Assembly (NCBI RefSeq): GCF_040361275.1
Contig: NZ_APNH01000004.1
Location: 403,986 to 467,985 of the forward strand
Origin: Salinisphaera sp. T31B1
GTDB taxonomy: Bacteria; Pseudomonadota; Gammaproteobacteria; Nevskiales; Salinisphaeraceae
Direction of reading: 5' to 3'
DNA length: 64,000 nucleotides
The position numbers and the translations under genes were made by a program. The notes beneath the pieces are model-generated. The model was not told the origin of the DNA. It searched no databases and saw only the letters and a list, made by a program, of their open reading frames with translations. Below, piece after piece: positions 1 to 6,824 of this stretch (positions are counted from its first letter, which is position 1; each line of letters begins with the position of its first letter).

Positions 1-994
1 GGGAAATGCGGATATCGACCGCTCCCTGTTGTTCCATCACCGCGCGTACGTCGGCAATGTGCTCCTCCACCTCGGCTTCGGTGCCGTCGACCTCACAGAG
101 CAGTATGGCCTCGGCTTCGGTCGGATAGCCGGCATGTACGAATTCCTCGGTGGCGATGATCGCCGGGCTGTCGAGCATTTCAAGCCCGGCGGGCACGATG
201 CCCGCCTGGATGATCGCGGCCACTGCGTTGCCGGCCTTGCGGACGTCGTCGAAGGCGACCATGGCAACGCGTGCGAGCTCCGGCTTGGGCAACAGTTTGA
301 CGGTAACCTCGACGATCACGCCGAGCAGACCCTCGGAGCCGGTCATCAGCGCAAGCAGGTCGAAGCCGGGCGTGTCGAGTGCATGACTGCCGATGGTCAG
401 GCGTTCGCCCTCGATGGTCACGACCTCGATCTGCAGGATGTTGTGGGTGGTCAGCCCGTATTTCAGGCAGTGCACGCCGCCCGAGTTCTCGGCCACATTG
501 CCGCCGATCGAACAGGCGATCTGGGAGGACGGGTCGGGCGCGTAGTACAGCCCGAGATGATCGACCGCCTCGGAGATGGCGAGGTTGCGTACGCCGGGCT
601 GCACCGTGGCGCGGCGGTTGTCGGTATCGATATCGAGTATGCGGTTGAACTTGGCCAGCGAGATCAGCACGCCGTTGTCCAGCGGCAGTGCGCCTCCGGA
701 CAGGCCGGTGCCCGCCCCGCGGGCGACCACCGCCACATCGTTGGCGTGACAGATGCGTAGCGCCGTCTGGACCTGTTCGATGGTCTCAGGCAGCACCACG
801 ATCATCGGCACTTGCCGATAGGCGGACAGGCCATCGCATTCGAACGGTTTGAGATCCTCGTGATCGGTCAGCACGGCCGCGCGCGGCAGCTCGGCGTGCA
901 GCTTGTCGATCAGTGCCTGCTTGTCGACCTGGCGGGCAAGCACCGTTTCGGCCAGATCGGCGGCATGCGGTTCGGCAGTGGCGGAATCGGCCAT
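1..994 (-). CDS. glcD: Glycolate oxidase FAD-binding subunit GlcD (partial)
   Basis: This is the N-terminal two thirds of GlcD, the FAD subunit of glycolate oxidase, which oxidises glycolate to glyoxylate together with GlcE and GlcF. About 331 residues are present and the 3' end runs off the window at base 1. I translated it from the ATG whose complement is at 992-994. The N-terminal half carries ECDGLSAYR, RGAGTGLSGGALPL (FAD pyrophosphate loop), ARVQPGVRNLAIS-type and YAPDPSSQIACSIGGNVAEN motifs typical of GlcD rather than of D-lactate dehydrogenases. The next genes (glcE, glcF) should lie beyond the left edge. Family assignment is strong; substrate specificity is inferred from similarity to E. 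coli GlcD. Confidence 0.9.
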   Translation of the reverse strand, partial: MADSATAEPHAADLAETVLARQVDKQALIDKLHAELPRAAVLTDHEDLKPFECDGLSAYRQVPMIVVLPETIEQVQTALRICHANDVAVVARGAGTGLSGGALPLDNGVLISLAKFNRILDIDTDNRRATVQPGVRNLAISEAVDHLGLYYAPDPSSQIACSIGGNVAENSGGVHCLKYGLTTHNILQIEVVTIEGERLTIGSHALDTPGFDLLALMTGSEGLLGVIVEVTVKLLPKPELARVAMVAFDDVRKAGNAVAAIIQAGIVPAGLEMLDSPAIIATEEFVHAGYPTEAEAILLCEVDGTEAEVEEHIADVRAVMEQQGAVDIRIS

Positions 995-1075
995 GAGGTG
1001 TCCTCGTGCTTGGGGGCGCGCCGGCAGGCATCTTCGCCGGTGGTCGGCCGCGACGGCGCACCGCGTTGGAGACCG

Positions 1076-2491
1076 TCAGAGCTTATCAGAGGCGTGGTCG
1101 GCCAGGCGCGATCGCTCGCCTCTGGCCAGCGTTACGTGGCCGGCATGGCGCCAGTTGCGAAATCGGTCGACCACGTTGGTCAGCCCGGAGGTGGTTTCGG
1201 TGAGATACGGGGTATCGATCTGGGCGAGATTGCCCAGGCAGACGAACTTGGTCCCGGGCCCGGCCCGGGTGATCAGGGTCTTCATCTGTTTGGGCGTCAG
1301 GTTCTGGGCTTCGTCGAGAATCACGAACCGCTCGAGGAACGTGCGCCCGCGCATGAAGTTCACCGACCGGATCTTGATCCGCTTGGACAATAGCTCGTTG
1401 GTCGCCGCCCGCTCCCAGTCAGATCCGCCGCCGTTGCCGGTCAGCACCTCGAGGTTGTCCATCAGCGCGCCCATCCAGGGCGTCATCTTCTCTTCCTCGG
1501 TGCCGGGTAGAAAACCGATATCGTCGCCAACCGGCACGGTGACGCGGGTCATGATGATCTCGCGATAGCGGGATTCATCCAGCGTTTGCGCCAGGGCGGC
1601 CGCCAGAGTGAGCAGCGTCTTGCCGGTGCCGGCAGCACCCAGAAGCGTGACGATATCGATATCCGGGTCCATGAGCAGGTTCAGCGCGAAATTCTGCTCG
1701 CGGTTGCGGGCATGGATGCCCCAGACCGACTGCTTGCCCTCGCGATAGTCGTCGGCCAGTTCCAGAACGCTCGTGTCGTTGTCGATCTCCCGGGTGATCA
1801 GCTCGACATCGTTGTCCCGCGAGAAGTGCAGCAGCTCGTTGAGATACCAGTCGGCAACCTGTGGCCCGCTCAGCCGATAGAAAGCGCGACCGGCATCCTG
1901 CCAGGAGTCCATGCTCTGGCCGTGGGTGTCCCAGAAATCGTCGGGGAGTTCGGCATGGCCGGTATACAGGAGATCGAGATCCTCGAGGACCTTATCGTTG
2001 GTGTAGTCCTCGGCTTCGATGCCGATCACTGATGCCTTGATCCGGAGATTGATGTCCTTGGATACGAGCACCACGTCCGAGTCGCCGAACAAGGTGCGCA
2101 GCGACAGTGCCGACAGCAGGATGGAGTTGTCGGCCTTGTTGCCGGGCAGCATGGCCGGCAGGCTGCCCTGCGGCGGCCGGGTCTCGAAATACAGCCGGCC
2201 GCTGGCGCGCGGCGCCTCGCCGCGGCCGTTGCCGTTAGCCGCGAATTCGATGCCCTGATTCAGGGCCAGGCCGGCCTCGATCTCCTCGTGGCATTTGTCC
2301 GCCATGAGCGCGTCGATGAAGCGGCTGACCTGCCGCACGTTGCGCGCGACTTCGGAGACACCTTTTTTGCCGGCGTCGAGCTCTTCGAGCACCACCATCG
2401 GTATGAAAATGTCGTGTTCCTGGAAACGGAACAGAGCGGTCGGGTCGTGCATGAGCACGTTGGTATCGAGTACGAACACGCGTCCGGACAT
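1076..2491 (-). CDS. PIN domain-PhoH family ATPase
   Basis: A 471-residue PhoH2-type protein, with an N-terminal PIN ribonuclease domain fused to a PhoH ATPase/helicase domain. The PIN part starts FVLDTNVLMHDP (acidic D9) and continues with VVLEELDAGKKG (E36, E37) and a later acidic D121. The PhoH domain has Walker A GAAGTGKT at residues 285-292 and Walker B FVILDEAQNLTP from residue 389. The length is normal for PhoH2 proteins, which are thought to unwind and cut RNA. It ends 81 bases from the glcD start and is on the same strand. Specific substrates cannot be read from the sequence. Confidence 0.93.
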   Translation of the reverse strand: MSGRVFVLDTNVLMHDPTALFRFQEHDIFIPMVVLEELDAGKKGVSEVARNVRQVSRFIDALMADKCHEEIEAGLALNQGIEFAANGNGRGEAPRASGRLYFETRPPQGSLPAMLPGNKADNSILLSALSLRTLFGDSDVVLVSKDINLRIKASVIGIEAEDYTNDKVLEDLDLLYTGHAELPDDFWDTHGQSMDSWQDAGRAFYRLSGPQVADWYLNELLHFSRDNDVELITREIDNDTSVLELADDYREGKQSVWGIHARNREQNFALNLLMDPDIDIVTLLGAAGTGKTLLTLAAALAQTLDESRYREIIMTRVTVPVGDDIGFLPGTEEEKMTPWMGALMDNLEVLTGNGGGSDWERAATNELLSKRIKIRSVNFMRGRTFLERFVILDEAQNLTPKQMKTLITRAGPGTKFVCLGNLAQIDTPYLTETTSGLTNVVDRFRNWRHAGHVTLARGERSRLADHASDKL

Positions 2492-2526
2492 GAGCGGTCA
2501 CCCGGTGGATCGGTGAATGACGGGCC

Positions 2527-2994
2527 TCAGGCCAGCGCGCGTACCGCGGCCAGCACTTCGTCGGCATGCTCGGCAACCTTGACGCCGCGCCAGGCGTGGC
2601 GGATCACGCCGTCGCCGTCGATCACGAAGGTGCTGCGCTCGATACCGATATGGCTGCGACCGTACATGGTCTTCTCCTTGAGTACGCCGAACGCCTTGCA
2701 GAGCGATTCGTCGGCATCGGAGATCAGATCGAATGGGAAGTCGTACTTGGCCCGAAAATTGTCGTGTTTGCGCAGCGAATCGCGGGATACGCCCACGATC
2801 TCGGCGCCGGCGGCGCGAAACGCATCGTACCGGTCGCGGAAGGCTTCGCCCTCCTGCGTACAGCCGGGCGTGTTGTCGCGCGGGTAGAAATACAGCACCA
2901 GGGTCTGGCCGGCGAAATCGGCCAAGCTGAGATGCTTGTCCCCGGTGGCCGGGGCGGAAAAGACAGGGGCGGAATCGTTGACGTCAAGGCTCAT
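2527..2994 (-). CDS. bcp: Bcp-type thioredoxin-dependent peroxiredoxin
   Basis: A 155-residue peroxiredoxin of the Bcp/PrxQ group, reducing hydrogen peroxide and organic peroxides with thioredoxin as donor. The ATG at 2992-2994 gives the usual Bcp N-terminus; an in-frame upstream extension of 63 codons looks non-coding. The peroxidatic cysteine is C45 in the NTPGCT motif. The second cysteine that PrxQ proteins often have five residues later is replaced by glutamate (E50). Another cysteine occurs at C99 in ESLCKAFGV, so the enzyme may be 1-Cys or use a distant resolving residue. The bcp-gcvR-dapA neighbourhood is the same as in E. coli. Confidence 0.93.
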   Translation of the reverse strand: MSLDVNDSAPVFSAPATGDKHLSLADFAGQTLVLYFYPRDNTPGCTQEGEAFRDRYDAFRAAGAEIVGVSRDSLRKHDNFRAKYDFPFDLISDADESLCKAFGVLKEKTMYGRSHIGIERSTFVIDGDGVIRHAWRGVKVAEHADEVLAAVRALA

Positions 2995-3059
2995 CGCGGA
3001 TGATTCTCGGCTAGGCGCACTCGGCGCCGGGGACGAAAGGCCGGCTCGCGGGGCGACGA

Positions 3060-3599
3060 TCAGGTCTTGATCGGGTCGAGCAGGCCGTCGGCGTGCAGAT
3101 CGTCGCAGACGTCCATGAACGCGTCGCGCAACGTCTGCGGGTGGTGATTGATCGGCACCTGCAATGCCATGTGCAAAGTGCACATCGCCGCGCCGGTCAA
3201 TCCCGATTCATAGGACTGCGCGCTGACTTCCACCACCTGGGTTTCCTGTTCGGTGAAGAAATCCAGCAGCTCGCCGAGCAGGCGCGGCTGTTGCGGGGCC
3301 ACCACTTCGGCCGCATAGGGCCGGAACTCGGTGGCCGGTTCGGCCGGACGCGCATGCTGAAACTGGACTTCCAGCCCCAGATGTTCGGCCAGACCGGGCA
3401 GCGCGCTTTCCATCTTGCCCATCGCACTCCAGTTGCCTGAAAGCAGCATGGCCGCAGAGAAATGATCGCCCAGCGGGGTGATCCGGCATTCGCTCACGTC
3501 GCAGCCGCGACGTGCGATCGCGCCGACCAGATCGCGCGCGAGCTTGTCGCGATTGTCTCCCAATGCGACCAGCGACAGATACTTCTTGATTTCCGGCAT
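3060..3599 (-). CDS. gcvR: Glycine cleavage system regulator GcvR-like ACT-domain protein
   Basis: A 179-residue protein made of two ACT domains, as in GcvR, which binds glycine and antagonises GcvA in E. coli. The start is the ATG at 3597-3599, giving MPEIKKYLSLVALGDNRDKLARDL; the upstream in-frame extension overlaps the dapA promoter region and is rejected. The first ACT domain covers about residues 6-85 and the second about 95-165. It is divergent from dapA and lies just downstream of where bcp is transcribed on the same strand. Regulation of glycine cleavage is inferred from the family; no gcv genes are in the window. Confidence 0.8.
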   Translation of the reverse strand: MPEIKKYLSLVALGDNRDKLARDLVGAIARRGCDVSECRITPLGDHFSAAMLLSGNWSAMGKMESALPGLAEHLGLEVQFQHARPAEPATEFRPYAAEVVAPQQPRLLGELLDFFTEQETQVVEVSAQSYESGLTGAAMCTLHMALQVPINHHPQTLRDAFMDVCDDLHADGLLDPIKT

Positions 3600-3656
3600 G
3601 AGCGCGGCAGGATCCTGTGACGAACGGGTGGGCGGAAAAGCGCCACATGTTAGCAC

Positions 3657-3685
3657 TACAAGGGGTGGCTTCACGCGGGTACAAT
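3657..3685 (+). promoter_or_regulatory. Candidate dapA promoter
   Basis: A TACAAT -10 hexamer at 3680-3685 lies 40 bases upstream of the dapA GTG. The -35 position (3657-3662, TACAAG) matches the consensus poorly, so this call rests mainly on the -10 and its position between divergent genes. Confidence 0.35.
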
Positions 3686-3724
3686 CGCGCACCGTGCACC
3701 CATTGGCAGCGTTGAGGACAGACC

Positions 3725-4621
3725 GTGGCACAAGGTAGCAATCGTTTGGGCGGCAGCATGGTCGCGATCGTGACTCCCATGCATGCCGACGGCAGCGTCG
3801 ACTGGGACAGCTTCGAAAAGCTGATCGACTGGCACATCGCCGAAGGTACCGACGGCATCGTGGCGGTCGGCACGACGGGTGAATCCGCGACGCTCGGTTT
3901 CCGCGAGCACGACGAAGTCATCGAGCGAACCGTCGATCTGGTCGACAAGCGTGTGCCGGTGATCGCCGGAACCGGCGGCAACGCCACCGATGAAGCCATC
4001 CGGCTGACACGCCACGCCAAGCGCGCGGGAGCCGACGCTTGTCTGCTGGTCACGCCTTATTACAACAAGCCGACCCAGGAAGGCCTGTATCGGCATTTCC
4101 ACGCGATCGCCATGGCCGTGGATATTCCTCAGGTGCTCTACAACGTACCGAGTCGGACCGGCGTGGACATGCTGCCCGAGACCGTGGGCCGCCTGTGCGA
4201 GATCGACAACATCGTCGCGCTCAAGGAAGCCAAGGGCTCTATCGAGCGCATCCACGATCTGATCGAGCACGTGGGCGACGGCATGGATATCTATTCCGGG
4301 GATGATGGGACGGCCATGGAGTCCATGCTGGTCGGCGCGCGCGGCGATATTTCGGTCACCGCCAATGTCGCGCCCAAGCTGATGCACGAGATGTGTGCCG
4401 CCGCGATCGCCGGCGAGCGCGAACGCGCGGAGATCCTGGACGCCAGGCTGCAGCCGCTGCATACCAACCTGTTCCTCGAACCGAACCCGATTCCAGTCAA
4501 ATGGGCGCTCTACGAAATGGGCTATATCGGGCCAGGTATCCGGCTGCCGATGACGCCGTTGTCGGACCATTTCCACGGGCCGGTGCGCGATGCATTATCC
4601 GGAGTGGTATCAATCGATTAG
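3725..4621 (+). CDS. dapA: 4-hydroxy-tetrahydrodipicolinate synthase
   Basis: This 298-residue enzyme condenses pyruvate with aspartate semialdehyde, the first committed step to lysine and diaminopimelate. Translation starts at GTG 3725, with GAGGA at 3714-3718 as ribosome binding site. Catalytic residues are all present: Schiff-base lysine K167 in VALKEAKG, Y139 in VLYNVPSRTG, and T50/T51 with Y113. The length is normal. In E. coli dapA is followed by bamC, whereas here it is followed by a yjb operon, with a BamC-like small lipoprotein only beyond it. A hairpin plus T-rich stretch follows the stop codon. Confidence 0.97.
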   Translation: MAQGSNRLGGSMVAIVTPMHADGSVDWDSFEKLIDWHIAEGTDGIVAVGTTGESATLGFREHDEVIERTVDLVDKRVPVIAGTGGNATDEAIRLTRHAKRAGADACLLVTPYYNKPTQEGLYRHFHAIAMAVDIPQVLYNVPSRTGVDMLPETVGRLCEIDNIVALKEAKGSIERIHDLIEHVGDGMDIYSGDDGTAMESMLVGARGDISVTANVAPKLMHEMCAAAIAGERERAEILDARLQPLHTNLFLEPNPIPVKWALYEMGYIGPGIRLPMTPLSDHFHGPVRDALSGVVSID

Positions 4622-4632
4622 TTACGGCGCGG

Positions 4633-4671
4633 CGGCGTCAAGTATTTGTGACGCCGAACTTGTTTTTTGTT
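4633..4671 (+). terminator. Candidate dapA terminator
   Basis: A perfect 8-bp stem (CGGCGTCA at 4633-4640 with TGACGCCG at 4649-4656) and an 8-base loop are followed after a few bases by a T-rich tract (4660-4670). It lies directly after the dapA stop. Confidence 0.55.
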
Positions 4672-4687
4672 CTTCAGGCCGGTAGTC

Positions 4688-4716
4688 TTGACAACGAGTT
4701 CATCAGGCCGTATTCA
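4688..4716 (+). promoter_or_regulatory. Sigma-70-type promoter before yjbE
   Basis: A consensus -35 TTGACA (4688-4693), a 17-base spacer and -10 TATTCA (4711-4716) precede yjbE. The predicted transcript start, near 4723, leaves only about nine bases before the ATG at 4732. Either the leader is extremely short or the real start of transcription lies elsewhere. Confidence 0.55.
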
Positions 4717-4731
4717 ACGGGAGCCAGAATA

Positions 4732-5043
4732 ATGATCAGGAACGTATTTGCTGCAGCGGGGATCGCGCTTTTTGCCCTGTCGCCCGCTGTCATGGCCCAA
4801 CAGTCCGATAGCGACAACCGTCCGGCGGCTGGCGGTGCCATGGGCGCCGACAACTCGCAGGTCGTTTCGCACGCCGTGCTGGCTGGCGTGACGTCCGCGG
4901 CCCTCATCGGCGCTGCGTTTGCGGTCGCTGATAACGACAGCGACGACGTCGTTCTCGGTAATGGCGGCTCGACCGGAACCACCGGCACCACGCCTGGCAA
5001 CGGCGGCGGCACCGGCACCACGGGTACGACCGGTACCAACTAA
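4732..5043 (+). CDS. yjbE: YjbE-like exopolysaccharide protein with Gly/Thr-rich tail
   Basis: A 103-residue small secreted protein. It has a signal peptide (MIRNVFAAAGIALFALSPAVMA, cleaved near residue 22), a short hydrophobic segment (VLAGVTSAALIGAAFAVA) and a low-complexity tail of Gly, Thr and Asn repeats. E. coli YjbE has the same plan, including the Thr-rich tail, and also opens a yjbEFGH operon linked to extracellular polysaccharide. The ATG at 4732 has GGGAG upstream. I assign it by architecture and by the three following genes; the sequence itself is too repetitive for strong homology. Its molecular function is unknown. Confidence 0.75.
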   Translation: MIRNVFAAAGIALFALSPAVMAQQSDSDNRPAAGGAMGADNSQVVSHAVLAGVTSAALIGAAFAVADNDSDDVVLGNGGSTGTTGTTPGNGGGTGTTGTTGTN

Positions 5044-5083
5044 TGGGTCGCGTATTCCTGGCGACGGTGGCCGTGTGGGTTTA

Positions 5084-5776
5084 ATGACTGTCACCAGGTA
5101 TCGATACCTCGAGAAAAACCGCTTTCGGGCGGTTTTTCTTTGTCTGGCCATTGTATTCGCTGGCTTGGCAAGCGGCTGCGCGGGCGTGGCCAATACGCCG
5201 GTCGTATCGACCTTTGCCGCATTCTTTCCATCGGACGAAGACGTATCGGCCCAGGCGGCAGATATTCCGTATGCGTCAATCGATCTGACGATCGCCGGCA
5301 GCGGGGGGCTGCTGGCGCTATCGGAACAAAGCGGCGGCCTGACTTTCTGGCAGACCAGCGGCAACCAGGCGTTCGTATTCCGTAACGGCTATCTGGATGC
5401 GACCCGCGGCTTGCCGATCGATCTCGAGTCGACCGAAGTCGCAATGCAAGGTGCGGATGGCGTTGCACCGTGGCAGGCCGATCAGAACGAAATCCACTAT
5501 CGTGTGGTGCGCACATGGTCCGATGAGGATGGCGAACTTCACAGTGGTCGCGCCGATGCAACGCTGGTGTGTCGGAACGATAGCGAGCGGGTCGAGCTGC
5601 CACTTGCGACGCTTGGTCTGCAGCGCTGCGACGAAACGCTGCGCTGGGCCGATGGGCCGACCACGCATTCGACCCTCTGGCGCGATCCCGGTGATCGCCG
5701 TCTCTGGGCTGTCGATACCGTCGCGTGGCCGGGCGGTGACCGGATTGTATGGCGTGTTGCACGGCCCTGGTGGTGA
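5084..5776 (+). CDS. yjbF: YjbF-like outer-membrane lipoprotein (GfcB/YjbF family)
   Basis: A 230-residue lipoprotein. The signal peptide ends in a lipobox LASGC near residue 32, and the mature domain contains WQTSGNQAFVFRNGYLDATRGLPIDL-type segments typical of the GfcB/YjbF family that accompanies group 4 capsule and Yjb systems. The ATG at 5084 is chosen because it gives a complete signal peptide; longer upstream versions overlap yjbE. The first codons contain a terminator-shaped hairpin (5114-5137) followed by a T tract, which may limit transcription into the rest of the operon. It lies 40 bases after yjbE. Function beyond polysaccharide secretion is unknown. Confidence 0.82.
   Translation: MTVTRYRYLEKNRFRAVFLCLAIVFAGLASGCAGVANTPVVSTFAAFFPSDEDVSAQAADIPYASIDLTIAGSGGLLALSEQSGGLTFWQTSGNQAFVFRNGYLDATRGLPIDLESTEVAMQGADGVAPWQADQNEIHYRVVRTWSDEDGELHSGRADATLVCRNDSERVELPLATLGLQRCDETLRWADGPTTHSTLWRDPGDRRLWAVDTVAWPGGDRIVWRVARPWW
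5114..5141 (+). terminator. Terminator-like hairpin inside the yjbF signal-peptide codons
   Basis: A perfect 9-bp stem (AAAAACCGC at 5114-5122 with GCGGTTTTT at 5129-5137), a 6-base loop and a T-rich run to 5141 together form an intrinsic-terminator shape. It sits 30 bases inside yjbF, between yjbE and most of yjbFGH. Confidence 0.6.
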
Positions 5777-6026
5777 GCGCGCGGCGAGCGAGATTGATAT
5801 CGACTCCAGCTAAGAACGCCGATAGAACAGGCGCTTGTGGTAAAACGCTCTATTAGACTGTGAAACAGCTCAGGTAAGGTATGGTCTCACCCAGCGTGCA
5901 GACATGCTGGGACGCGCATGGACGGTGTATCGGGTGGGCGGTATCCATCGATTCGATGCGCGGACAGGGACTGGTTGTCGAGGCTGACCATCGCGGTCGG
6001 TCTTATCTGCACCCTCAGGGGGTTAG

Positions 6027-6824
6027 ATGCGAAAGCATTCTCAATGGCTGCTCGTTTGTGCGAGTTGCGCGCTGGCGTCGCTCGCGAGTACGGGCGCTTT
6101 CGCACAGGCACTCGACGACACGATCGGGCGGGAGGCCGCACAACCGCCGACAGTCTCCTCGCTGATTGCCGCGTGGATGGCTTTCCCGGAGCTGGATCAG
6201 GTCGTGTGGCCTTATAGCTATATTCGCGTGGCCGAGGATGACGAACGTGCCCGACAGGTCCGCAGTGACCTGGGACAGGAATTGTCGACGCTGGCCGCCC
6301 GTCTGGACGCCTATGGCGGCCGTCAGCCGCTAAGGTCGACCGTGAAAGCCTGGCAGAAGCGTCTCGGCACCTTGAGTGCCACCCGGGTTCCCGGCGACTG
6401 GTCGCCGGCGTCTTTGATGACGCGCCCCTACCAGCGCCCGCCGGTCAGCGCAATTACGGCGCTAGGCGCCTGTCGGGCGCCGGATTGGGTCGAGGTATGG
6501 GATGCAAACGGTATTCATCGGACCGATTGGCGGGGCGGGCTGACGCTTAGCGATCTCTTGACGGATCGGTCGCTTCGCAGCGGCAGCGCCGGCCGAGTGG
6601 CGATCGTGGATCCATACGGACAAATCATTCACCGCGGTGTACAGGCTTGGAACTTCGCCGATGCACCGCTGGCGCCCGGTTCTCGTGTTATCGCTTCGTT
6701 GCCGTTGAACGGAGAAGCCTTCCCATGGATACGGGACGCGATCGCGCGCGTGCTGGCACACGCGCCGCCCGCCGACGATTGTCGCGAAGTCCAAATCCTG
6801 GCGACGGGCGGTAGCCATGAATAG
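6027..6824 (+). CDS. yjbG: YjbG/GfcC-family periplasmic polysaccharide protein
   Basis: A 265-residue protein with a signal peptide (MRKHSQWLLVCASCALASLASTGAFA) and a GfcC/YjbG-type domain. GfcC proteins are periplasmic and belong to group 4 capsule or Yjb exopolysaccharide loci; the fold contains beta-grasp (SLBB-like) domains related to those of Wza. Motifs seen include WVEVWDANGIHRTDWRGGLTLSDLL. Its last eight bases overlap the start of yjbH, indicating translational coupling. It is separated from yjbF by 250 bases in which I see no other gene. Its exact role in secretion is not established. Confidence 0.82.
   Translation: MRKHSQWLLVCASCALASLASTGAFAQALDDTIGREAAQPPTVSSLIAAWMAFPELDQVVWPYSYIRVAEDDERARQVRSDLGQELSTLAARLDAYGGRQPLRSTVKAWQKRLGTLSATRVPGDWSPASLMTRPYQRPPVSAITALGACRAPDWVEVWDANGIHRTDWRGGLTLSDLLTDRSLRSGSAGRVAIVDPYGQIIHRGVQAWNFADAPLAPGSRVIASLPLNGEAFPWIRDAIARVLAHAPPADDCREVQILATGGSHE

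Noticed and set aside
6805..6818. GGCGGTAGCCAT, ops-like, at the yjbG-yjbH junction
   Set aside because: The TG after the spacer is not in the right place, and the bases are explained by the coding overlap of the two genes.
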